Assembly (NCBI GenBank): GCA_023412005.1
Contig: JAEYOE010000023.1
Coordinates: 1 to 64,000, forward strand
Origin: Bacillota bacterium
GTDB lineage: Bacteria > Bacillota > Clostridia > Christensenellales > SZUA-584
Direction of reading: 5' to 3'
DNA length: 64,000 nt
The position numbers and the translations under genes were made by a program. The notes under the pieces were generated by a model. That model was not told the origin of the DNA and made no database searches. It was given only the letters and a program-made list of their open reading frames with translations. Below, one piece after another: positions 41,861 through 49,564 of this stretch. How positions within the stretch are numbered: position 1 is the first letter of the stretch; each line of letters starts with the position of its first letter.

Positions 41861-43771
41861 TTAAATGTCCAAATTCATCACAAGCTTGGCATTCTGTTCA
41901 ATAAACTCGCGCCTTGGTTCCACCGAGTCACCCATCAGTATCGTGAATATCTCCTCCGCCTCAATCGCGTTCTCAATGGAAACCTGCAGCAGTGTCCGGT
42001 GTTCGGGGTCCATCGTGGTATCCCAAAGCTGCTCGGGGTTCATTTCGCCAAGACCTTTGTAGCGCTGTATCGCAATGCCCTCGCGGCCGATTTCGGTGAG
42101 ATATTTTTCGAGCGCATCGTCGCTGTAGATGTATTTTTCGACCTTGTTCTTAACCACCTTATACAGCGGCGGCTGCGCGATGTACACATGCCCGCCGTCG
42201 ATCAGCTCGCGCATGTAACGGTAAAAGAACGTGAGCATCAGTATGCGGATGTGGCTGCCGTCCACGTCGGCATCTGTCATGCAGATAATGCGGTTGTACC
42301 GGAGCTTGCTGACATCGAACTCCTCGCCGATGCCCGCGCCGAAGGCTGTCGCCATCGTCCGTATCTCGTTGTTGGCCAGCGCCTTATCCTGCCGCGTTTT
42401 TTCCACGTTCAATATCTTGCCTCGCAGCGGCAGTATCGCCTGAAACCGGCGGTCTCTGCCTTGCTTGGCGCTGCCGCCCGCGCTGTCGCCCTCTACAAGG
42501 AATATTTCGCATAGCGACGGATCGCGTTCGCTGCAGTCGGCCAGCTTGCCGGGCAGCGATGCGCTCTCGAGCGCGGATTTGCGCCTTGTGAGTTCACGCG
42601 CCTTTCTCGCCGCCTCGCGCGCGTGCCGCGCAATCAGGCATTTGTTCAATATTTCTTTGGCTACGGCGGGGTTTTCCTCGAGAAAGTTTTTCAGCCCGTC
42701 TGCGAGCGCGCTGTCCACCAGCGGCCTGACCTCGCTGTTCCCCAGCTTGGTTTTGGTCTGCCCTTCAAACTGCGGCTCACAAATTTTCACGCTGATAACC
42801 GCCGTCAGCCCTTCGCGAATGTCTTCGCCCGACAGATTTTCATCTTTTTCTTTAATCATACCAAAGCGCCGTGCGTAATCGTTCATCACTCGCGTCAGGC
42901 CTGATTTAAAGCCCATCAAGTGCGTGCCGCCTTCGTGCGTCGGAATGTTATTCGCGTAAGTAAATATGTTCTCGTTGTACGTGTCGTTGTACTGCATCGC
43001 GATTTCCACGCAGGTGGTATCCTTCTCGGTGCTAAAATAGATCGGTTCTTCGTGCAGCGACACCTTGTTCTTATTGAGGAATTTAACGAATGAATTGATA
43101 CCGCCCTCAAAGCAGTAATCATAATGCTGGTCTTTTCTCTCGTCAGTCATCAATATGCGCACGCCGCCGTTAAGGAACGCCAGCTCACGCATACGCGCAC
43201 GCAGCGTATCAAACGCGAAATCCACCGTTTCGAAAATTTCTTCATCCGGCCAGAACTGTATCGATGTTCCCGTGTCGGACGATTCGCCGACAACCTTAAT
43301 ATCGCCCTGCGGCTCACCGCGAAGAAACAACATCTCGTATACCTTGCCGTCGCGCTTCACCTGCGCAATCAGCTTCTTTGACAGCGCATTGACAACCGAC
43401 ACGCCGACGCCGTGCAGACCGCCCGACACCTTATAGCCGCCGTCTCCGAACTTGCCGCCCGCGTGCAGCATGGTGAGGGCCACCTCCAGCGAGGATTTGC
43501 CCACCTTGGGGTGAATATCCACCGGAATACCGCGGCCATTATCCACAATCAGCGCACTGCCGTCCGCTTTGATCGTGACTTCAATTTTATCGCAAAATCC
43601 GGCCATCGCCTCATCCACCGAGTTGTCCACCACTTCGTAAACAAGGTGATGCAGCCCGCGCTCATCGGTGGACCCAATGTACATTCCGGGTCTTTTGCGC
43701 ACAGGTTCCAGGCCTTCGAGCACCTGAATCTGCGAGGCATCGTATTGCTGTTCATTTTGATTGCTTGGCAT
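41861..43771 (-). CDS. gyrB: DNA gyrase subunit B
   Basis: A 636-residue ATPase subunit: GHKL motifs EVVDNSVDEAMAG, DNGRGIPVDIHPK and GGLHGVGVSVVNALS; transducer domain; Toprim EGDSAGGSAKQGRDRRFQAILPLRGKILNVEK with the metal-binding DADVDGSHI. No long insertion, so it is the Gram-positive short form. Order remB-gyrB-gyrA recalls the origin region of Bacillus, but dnaA, dnaN and recF are not next to it. Confidence 0.97.
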   Translation of the reverse strand: MPSNQNEQQYDASQIQVLEGLEPVRKRPGMYIGSTDERGLHHLVYEVVDNSVDEAMAGFCDKIEVTIKADGSALIVDNGRGIPVDIHPKVGKSSLEVALTMLHAGGKFGDGGYKVSGGLHGVGVSVVNALSKKLIAQVKRDGKVYEMLFLRGEPQGDIKVVGESSDTGTSIQFWPDEEIFETVDFAFDTLRARMRELAFLNGGVRILMTDERKDQHYDYCFEGGINSFVKFLNKNKVSLHEEPIYFSTEKDTTCVEIAMQYNDTYNENIFTYANNIPTHEGGTHLMGFKSGLTRVMNDYARRFGMIKEKDENLSGEDIREGLTAVISVKICEPQFEGQTKTKLGNSEVRPLVDSALADGLKNFLEENPAVAKEILNKCLIARHAREAARKARELTRRKSALESASLPGKLADCSERDPSLCEIFLVEGDSAGGSAKQGRDRRFQAILPLRGKILNVEKTRQDKALANNEIRTMATAFGAGIGEEFDVSKLRYNRIICMTDADVDGSHIRILMLTFFYRYMRELIDGGHVYIAQPPLYKVVKNKVEKYIYSDDALEKYLTEIGREGIAIQRYKGLGEMNPEQLWDTTMDPEHRTLLQVSIENAIEAEEIFTILMGDSVEPRREFIEQNAKLVMNLDI

Positions 43772-43797
43772 GAGTGTCTCCTTCGTTTATCAAAAAT

Positions 43798-44043
43798 CTA
43801 AGATCGAGAACGTTTGTAGAGTGTGGCAGAAGAGATGGGTGAGTAATAAATAAAATATTTCTCAAGAAACCGGGCCACGATTACCGATTTGATGTTATAC
43901 TCTTCAAGAAATATCTGATGGGCACTGTCTTTTAATTTTTTTAAGCAGTTATGTGTGTCGTCATTCGTCATGGCTTCCTTGTAATCAAGAATCAGTATAA
44001 TATCCTTGAGTGGCACCATGGCATCTTTGCCGATGTGCAGCAT
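43798..44043 (-). CDS. remB: RemB-like DUF370 regulatory protein
   Basis: An 81-residue protein beginning MLHIGKDAMVPLKDIILILDY and ending in YYSPISSATLYKRSRS, the pattern of B. subtilis RemB (YaaB), which sits before gyrB there too. The RemA relative is a DNA-binding activator of matrix genes; RemB is less well defined. GGGAGG precedes the ATG. A minus-strand TATAAT lies near 44097-44092. 26 bases before gyrB. Confidence 0.88.
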   Translation of the reverse strand: MLHIGKDAMVPLKDIILILDYKEAMTNDDTHNCLKKLKDSAHQIFLEEYNIKSVIVARFLEKYFIYYSPISSATLYKRSRS

Positions 44044-44354
44044 GTGTTACCTCCCAGCGTGTTTGATTTAAACTCTTCTATATAATATATATTATAGTCT
44101 AATTTCTTATCTTTTAAAAGAGCCATTTCAACATTTCACAAACTGCTCATCTTTTATGTGCCGCGTGTGCACTGCCCCTAAAATTTTATACAGATGGCAG
44201 CAGCCCCTGCACCGCCGCAAACACGAACCTTTCTCATTTTCTTGGCACAGCTAGCCGTCTGAATTATTGCACCCGAACAAAAAAACATTTATACTTTAAA
44301 TATATCAGTTTTTATACGGGCTATCGGCCCATTAAGAAGGAGATTGTACGGAAT

Positions 44355-47300
44355 ATGTCGCAGGTCAGACGCATCTATGTAGAGAAGAAGGACGGTTTCA
44401 ATATCGCGGCCAAAAAAGCACTGAGTGATTTTCGCAGCACGCTGGGTAAAAAGGGCCTCAAAGGTGTGCGCATACTGATTCGGTATGATGTAGAAGGAAT
44501 GGATGACCAAAGCTTCAACACCGCGCTCAGCACGGTGTTTGCGGAGCCGCCGATCGACACTGTTTTCTTCGGCGATTTTGCGCATGCTGACGAAGATACC
44601 GTGTTTGCGGTAGAGTATCTGCCCGGCCAGTACGACCAGCGTGCAGACAGCGCCGCGCAGTGCTGTGAGCTCGCGGTACGATGCGAGCGTCCCGCCGTTC
44701 GGTGTGCAACGGTTTATGTGCTCTCGGGCGTAACGGCACAGGATGCCGATGACATTAAGAACTATGTGATCAACCCGGTTGAATCGCGCGAGGCCTCGTT
44801 CGCGCTTCCCGAAACACTGGCTGAAATGCTGCCTGAGCCGCCTGATGTGCCCGTGCTTCACGGATTTACCGCGCTTAACGACAATGGCCTTAGCGCTATG
44901 CTCAGCGACTACGCACTCGCGATGAGCTTTGATGACTTAAAGTTTGTACAGGCCTATTTCGGCAATGACGAACACCGCGACCCTACACTCGCGGAACTGC
45001 GCGTGATTGATACCTACTGGTCGGATCACTGCCGCCATACCACGTTTTTAACACGGCTCGACAACGTGACGTTTGACGACGATGCGCTGCAGGCCAAAGC
45101 CATTTACAAAGACTATTTAAAGGCACGCAAAGCCGTTTACGGCGACCGTGAAAAAGACATCTGCCTGATGGACCTCGCCACGCTGTACGCCAAGGAAGCC
45201 AAAAAACAGGGGCTGATGGCTGGTTTTGACGAATCCGACGAGATCAACGCGTGCTCGATACGCGAAACCGTTTTGGTTGACGGCAAACCTCAGGATTACC
45301 TGATTATGTTTAAAAACGAGACGCACAACCACCCCACCGAGATCGAACCGTTCGGCGGCGCGGCCACGTGCCTCGGCGGCGCGATTCGCGACCCGTTGTC
45401 GGGCCGCTCGTATGTGTATCACGCGATGCGCGTGACAGGCAGCGGCGACCCGCGTGAACGCATCGAAGACACACTGCCCGGCAAGCTGCCGCAGCGTAAA
45501 ATCAGCCGCGGTGCGGCCGAGGGGTATTCCTCCTACGGCAACCAGATCGGCCTCGCGACGGGGCTGGTAGACGAAATTTATCACGACGGTTACAAGGCAA
45601 AGCGCATGGAGATCGGCGCGGTGGTGGGCTCTGCCCCCGCCGATAACGTGGTGCGCCAAACACCGCAGCCCGGGGATTACATATTGCTGCTCGGCGGTGC
45701 GACAGGCCGTGACGGCTGCGGCGGCGCAACGGGCTCCTCCAAAGCGCACGACAAGCAGTCGATCGACGTGTGCGGTGCGGAGGTGCAAAAGGGCAACCCA
45801 TTAACCGAGCGCAAACTGCAGCGGCTTTTCCGTAATAGCGAGTTCTCGCGCCGTATCAAACGCTGCAACGATTTCGGCGCGGGCGGCGTTTGTGTGGCCA
45901 TCGGCGAGCTGTCTGACGGCGTTTGCGTGAACCTTGACCTCGTCCGTAAAAAATACGAAGGGCTTTCGGGCACGGAGCTCGCGATTTCCGAAAGCCAGGA
46001 ACGCATGGCGGTGGTGATAGACCCGAAGGATTTGGACGCGGTTCTCGCTCTCGCGGCGCAGGAAAATCTGCACGCGGCCAAAGTGGCCGAAGTGACCGAT
46101 GCGGGGCGTATGCAGCTGCTGTGGCACGGCAAGCCCATCGTCTCGATCTCCCGCGCTTTTTTAGACACAAACGGCGCCACAGCCACAGCCGAGGCGCACA
46201 TCTCCGGTTTGCAAACAGACAAACTTTTCAGCGAACCGTTTACCGGCTCGCTTTCGAAGCGACTCGGCGCGATGATGAGTGATTTGAATATCTGCTCCAA
46301 AAAGGGGCTGATAGAGATGTTCGATTCAACGATCGGCGCATCGTCAGTGGTGATGCCGCTCGGCGGTACTAACGGTATCACGCCAATGCAGGCGATGGCG
46401 GCGAAAATCGCGGCAGACGGTGAATGCGACACGGCCACGCTGTTCTCATACGGTTTTGACCCGTATATGATGGAAAAAAACCCGCTGCTCGGCGCTGTTT
46501 ATTCGGTGGTGCTGTCTCTTGCGAAGCTGACGGCGACAGGCGGCGACGCGTCGCGCGCGTGGCTCACTTTTCAGGAATATTTCGAACGCATGCGCACGAA
46601 GACAAGCTGGGGCAAGCCGCTGGCGGCGCTGCTCGGCGCGTGGTGGGCGCAGCGAAATCTCGGTACGCCCGCGATCGGCGGTAAGGATTCAATGTCCGGT
46701 ACTTTCGAGAACATCCACGTACCGCCCACACTCGTCTCGTTCGCACTCTGCACGCAGAACAGTGCGCATGTGATTTCCCCCGAATTTAAAAAGGCGGGCA
46801 GCAGCATATACCGCGCGCGCATTCGGCGAGGTGAAGACGGCATGCCCGATTTTGAAAGCATAAAAAGTGTTTACGCCCAGGTGCTTAAAGGGATTGTCGG
46901 CGGCAAAATAACCGCAGCCTGTGCGGTGGAGCGCGGCGGCATTCTCGCCGCTGTTGCCAAAATGGCGTTCGGCAATGGCATCGGCGCGCGCCTGAACACG
47001 TATAACCTCGATGAACTGAGCCAAAAGGCGTACGGCGATATCATACTCGAAGGCGACGGGCTGAATTTTGAATTGATCGGCCAGACCGGCGGGGCAAGCC
47101 TCAGCGTCGGCGCTGAGTCGGTTGCGCTCGATGAATTGATGACGACGTACGAAAGCACGCTCTCAGGCGTGTTCCCTGTGCATGCGCATACGCCGGGCGA
47201 CGCGCCGGACAAGCTTTTCACCGCCGAATCTATCCACATCTTCACCGGCAAATGCGGACAGCCGCGCGTTTTTATTCCGGCGTTTCCGGGCACCAACTGC

Positions 47301-48050
47301 GAGTACGATTCGGCGAACGCGTTTAACCGCGCGGGCGGCATCGCACATCCGTTTGTGATACGCAATCTCTCCGCAACAGATATTGAGTTCAGCATCAGCG
47401 AGATTGTGAAGCGTATCAGCGAAAGCCAGATTATCATGTTCCCCGGCGGCTTCTCGGGCGGCGACGAACCGGACGGCTCCGGCAAATTCATTGCGGCGCT
47501 GTTCCGCGAACCGCGCGTGAAGGACGCGGTGCTGAATCTGCTCAGCCGGGATGGGCTGATACTCGGCATTTGCAACGGATTTCAGGCGCTGATTAAGCTG
47601 GGGCTCGTGCCGTATGGTGATATCCGCGACATGACGGAGATGAGCCCGACCCTAACGTTCAACACGATCGGCCGCCACGTGTCACAGGCCGTGCGCACGC
47701 GTATCGTGTCGAACAAGTCGCCGTGGTTGATGCACTGCCGGCCCGGCGATATCCACACAGTGGCGGTGTCGCACGGCGAAGGTCGGTTTGCGGCACGCCT
47801 TGACGAAGCGACGGCACTGTTTGAAGCGGGGCAGGTGGCCACGCAGTATGTAGATGCTGCGGGCAAGCCGACGATGGGCAACGGAAACCCGAACGGATCG
47901 CTGCTGGCTGTGGAAGGGCTGCTCTCGCCCGACGGACGCGTGTTCGGAAAAATGGCGCACAGCGAGCGGTTTACAAAAAACACGCTCAAGAACGTCCCCG
48001 GTGAAAAGGATCAGCGGATATTTGAGAGCGGCGTGAAGTATTTCCTGTAA
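44355..48050 (+). CDS. purL: Phosphoribosylformylglycinamidine synthase, single-chain form
   Basis: A 1231-residue fused FGAM synthase of the clostridial type for step four of purine synthesis: FGAR + ATP + Gln to FGAM. N-terminal PurS-like part, two AIRS-type half domains (FKNETHNHPTEIEPFGGAATCLGGAIRDPLSGRSY; GGKDSMSGTF) and a C-terminal glutamine amidotransferase (FIPAFPGTNCEYDSANAF; nucleophile Cys1073 in LGICNGFQ; His in SHGEGRF). Shorter than the approx. 1300-residue E. coli form. The SD AAGGAG is 12 bases from the ATG. I see no purine riboswitch or PurR box in the 44044-44354 gap, which otherwise holds only the remB promoter. Confidence 0.96.
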   Translation: MSQVRRIYVEKKDGFNIAAKKALSDFRSTLGKKGLKGVRILIRYDVEGMDDQSFNTALSTVFAEPPIDTVFFGDFAHADEDTVFAVEYLPGQYDQRADSAAQCCELAVRCERPAVRCATVYVLSGVTAQDADDIKNYVINPVESREASFALPETLAEMLPEPPDVPVLHGFTALNDNGLSAMLSDYALAMSFDDLKFVQAYFGNDEHRDPTLAELRVIDTYWSDHCRHTTFLTRLDNVTFDDDALQAKAIYKDYLKARKAVYGDREKDICLMDLATLYAKEAKKQGLMAGFDESDEINACSIRETVLVDGKPQDYLIMFKNETHNHPTEIEPFGGAATCLGGAIRDPLSGRSYVYHAMRVTGSGDPRERIEDTLPGKLPQRKISRGAAEGYSSYGNQIGLATGLVDEIYHDGYKAKRMEIGAVVGSAPADNVVRQTPQPGDYILLLGGATGRDGCGGATGSSKAHDKQSIDVCGAEVQKGNPLTERKLQRLFRNSEFSRRIKRCNDFGAGGVCVAIGELSDGVCVNLDLVRKKYEGLSGTELAISESQERMAVVIDPKDLDAVLALAAQENLHAAKVAEVTDAGRMQLLWHGKPIVSISRAFLDTNGATATAEAHISGLQTDKLFSEPFTGSLSKRLGAMMSDLNICSKKGLIEMFDSTIGASSVVMPLGGTNGITPMQAMAAKIAADGECDTATLFSYGFDPYMMEKNPLLGAVYSVVLSLAKLTATGGDASRAWLTFQEYFERMRTKTSWGKPLAALLGAWWAQRNLGTPAIGGKDSMSGTFENIHVPPTLVSFALCTQNSAHVISPEFKKAGSSIYRARIRRGEDGMPDFESIKSVYAQVLKGIVGGKITAACAVERGGILAAVAKMAFGNGIGARLNTYNLDELSQKAYGDIILEGDGLNFELIGQTGGASLSVGAESVALDELMTTYESTLSGVFPVHAHTPGDAPDKLFTAESIHIFTGKCGQPRVFIPAFPGTNCEYDSANAFNRAGGIAHPFVIRNLSATDIEFSISEIVKRISESQIIMFPGGFSGGDEPDGSGKFIAALFREPRVKDAVLNLLSRDGLILGICNGFQALIKLGLVPYGDIRDMTEMSPTLTFNTIGRHVSQAVRTRIVSNKSPWLMHCRPGDIHTVAVSHGEGRFAARLDEATALFEAGQVATQYVDAAGKPTMGNGNPNGSLLAVEGLLSPDGRVFGKMAHSERFTKNTLKNVPGEKDQRIFESGVKYFL

Positions 48051-48071
48051 ACGCTCATAAGGCAATAACTC

Positions 48072-48100
48072 AAAGGCGGGTTGTCCCCGCCTTTTTTTGT
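48072..48100 (+). terminator. Terminator of purL
   Basis: AAAGGCGGG (48072-48080) / CCCGCCTTT (48086-48094), then TTTTTG. Confidence 0.9.
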
Positions 48101-48253
48101 TATCGATGTGTGTTTTTAGCTGTGATCAGTGGTATTGATGTTCTATTTATAAAGGTATTATATGGTATATCCGTAGCATGCAGCCGTCCCCGCTGTTATA
48201 ATATATTTACATCTTATGGCAAGATATAATTGAACCATGTTAAGGAGGCTGAC

Positions 48254-48925
48254 ATGAAACGTTTTCTGTTTATTATAATGGCTGTTGCTGTTCTACTTCT
48301 CGTCGCTTGTAGCGCCGGCAATAAAGTAACCCCTTCATCGGATATCGTGAGCTCTACCACGATGGATCGATACCGTGAAAACGAGATCAAAGAATATCAG
48401 GGTGCCCGCTTAGACCCGGCTGTGGGCCCGCGAGACAATTCCATCAGCGGCGTACAACAAGTTGATATTAAGAATTATACTCTCACCATTGACGGTTTGG
48501 TGGAAAATGAACAAACACTGACTTATGACGATGTGCTCGCGATGCAGCCGGATGCGCGGCTGATCACGCTGCACTGCGTGGAGGGCTGGGAAGCGACAAT
48601 ACTTTGGGAAGGCGTTAGGCTCAGCGAGTTGATCGATCTAGGTGGTGCGCAGCCCGAAGCGACAACCGTCATTTTCTCGGCGGTAGACGGCTACACCACC
48701 TCGCTGCCCTACGACATCATCAAGGATAAGCAGCTGATACTTGCTTACAACGCGAATGGAATTGCGTTGCCGCCCGAAATGGGATACCCGTTTATCGTGG
48801 TGGCTGAAGAAAAACTGGGATACAAATGGGCGCGCTGGGTTAACCGCATCACACTGTCTGATGATGAAAATTACAAAGGCTACTGGGAACAGCGAGGATA
48901 TTCCAACAGCGCTGATATCGATTGA
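48254..48925 (+). CDS. Lipoprotein with a sulfite-oxidase / molybdopterin-type fold
   Basis: A 223-residue lipoprotein: Sec-type signal with lipobox (LLVAC, Cys19), then an oxidoreductase molybdopterin-binding domain (about 68-205): YTLTIDGLVENEQTLTYDDV, LHCVEGWEATILWEGVRLSEL with Cys108 in the position of the Mo-ligand cysteine, YGWP-like stretch read here as MGYPFIVVAEEKLGYKWARWV. There is no twin-arginine motif, though Moco proteins are normally folded before Tat export, so cofactor binding is doubtful. No partner heme protein nearby. Start at the ATG after AAGGAGG. Confidence 0.88.
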   Translation: MKRFLFIIMAVAVLLLVACSAGNKVTPSSDIVSSTTMDRYRENEIKEYQGARLDPAVGPRDNSISGVQQVDIKNYTLTIDGLVENEQTLTYDDVLAMQPDARLITLHCVEGWEATILWEGVRLSELIDLGGAQPEATTVIFSAVDGYTTSLPYDIIKDKQLILAYNANGIALPPEMGYPFIVVAEEKLGYKWARWVNRITLSDDENYKGYWEQRGYSNSADID

Positions 48926-48943
48926 TCAAGCTAAGCTCCCTCG

Positions 48944-49029
48944 TGTCATTTCGAGCGAGCGAAAGCGAGTTGAGAAATCCAATGACAAAATGCTTTCAGT
49001 ATGGGATTCCTCGACAAGCTCGGAATGAC
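48944..49029. repeat. 86-bp inverted-repeat intergenic element (copy B)
   Basis: Starts TGTCATTTCGAGCGAGCG and ends CTCGGAATGAC; contains GAAATCC / GGGATTCC inner pieces. Same end pattern as the 123-bp element at 4299-4421 but with a shorter middle. No reading frame with an SD. Confidence 0.6.
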
Positions 49030-49056
49030 CCGAAGGGGTTTAATCGACACTCAGTT

Positions 49057-49086
49057 GAGACGGATTGTTCCGTCTCTTTTTTTGCT
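49057..49086 (+). terminator. Terminator of the sulfite-oxidase-fold lipoprotein gene
   Basis: GAGACGG (49057-49063) / CCGTCTC (49070-49076), 6-base loop, then TTTTTTTG. Confidence 0.85.
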
Positions 49087-49112
49087 TATCAAAATGGATT
49101 AATTTCTATCAA

Positions 49113-49165
49113 TGTCAATTTTATATTGACAATACTGTTTATATCATCTACGCTTGTAGATGATA
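49113..49165 (+). promoter_or_regulatory. Promoter/operator region of the BlaI-M56 pair with two palindromes
   Basis: TGTCAAT/ATTGACA (49113-49119, 49125-49131) overlaps a perfect -35, TTGACA (49126-49131). It is followed by a perfect 10+10-bp palindrome TATCATCTAC (49142-49151) / GTAGATGATA (49156-49165) with spacer GCTT. BlaI/MecI repressors bind operators containing inverted CTAC/GTAG-like half-sites, so this is very probably the autoregulatory operator. The -10 (about 49149-49154) would lie inside it. AGGAGG follows before the start at 49194. Confidence 0.8.
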
Positions 49166-49193
49166 GCTATCAGTAAATTCTAGGAGGTTTGAT

Positions 49194-49562
49194 ATGACAC
49201 TCTCGAAACAGGAATGGATTGTGATGGAGACGCTGTGGCATCAGTCGCCGCTCTTTCTGTCTCAAATTATGGACAGAATGAAAAGCATGGTGGATTGGAA
49301 CAGCTCGAGCTACTTAACTTATTTAAAGCGAATGGCAGACAAAGGCTATATCGGTTTCGATACCATCAGCGGTAACCGCTGCTATTACCCGAAGCTCCAG
49401 CGCGAAGACTGCATTGACAATGAGAGCCGCTATATTCTATCAAAGCTGACGGACGAGAGTTCACGGCTGCTGCTCGCGAGCATGATACAGCAAAGCGGGC
49501 TGACCGAAAAGGACAAGGCCGATTTGCGACAGCTGATTGACCGGCTTGATAAGGAGGGTTAA
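49194..49562 (+). CDS. BlaI/MecI/CopY-family repressor
   Basis: A 122-residue winged-helix dimeric repressor: LSKQEWIVMETLWHQSPLFLSQIMDRM (H1-H2) and WNSSSYLTYLKRMADKGYIGFDTISGNRCYYP (recognition helix and wing), with a C-terminal dimerisation helix region that is the cleavage target in BlaR1 systems. It precedes its M56 sensor by two bases. A 20-bp palindromic operator lies 29 bases upstream, so it probably represses its own operon. Confidence 0.93.
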   Translation: MTLSKQEWIVMETLWHQSPLFLSQIMDRMKSMVDWNSSSYLTYLKRMADKGYIGFDTISGNRCYYPKLQREDCIDNESRYILSKLTDESSRLLLASMIQQSGLTEKDKADLRQLIDRLDKEG

Positions 49563-49564
49563 GT

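Noticed and set aside
42450..42460. Arg in GyrB at the position of E. coli Lys447 (LPLRGKILN) as quinolone resistance
   Set aside because: Arg is normal at this position in Gram-positive GyrB.
44178..44237. Possible 19-residue minus-strand peptide MRKVRVCGGAGAAAICIKF upstream of remB
   Set aside because: No SD and no modifying enzyme genes nearby; too short to support without conservation.
44044..44354. Purine riboswitch upstream of purL
   Set aside because: The three-way-junction core sequences are absent; nothing but the remB promoter and the purL SD could be supported.
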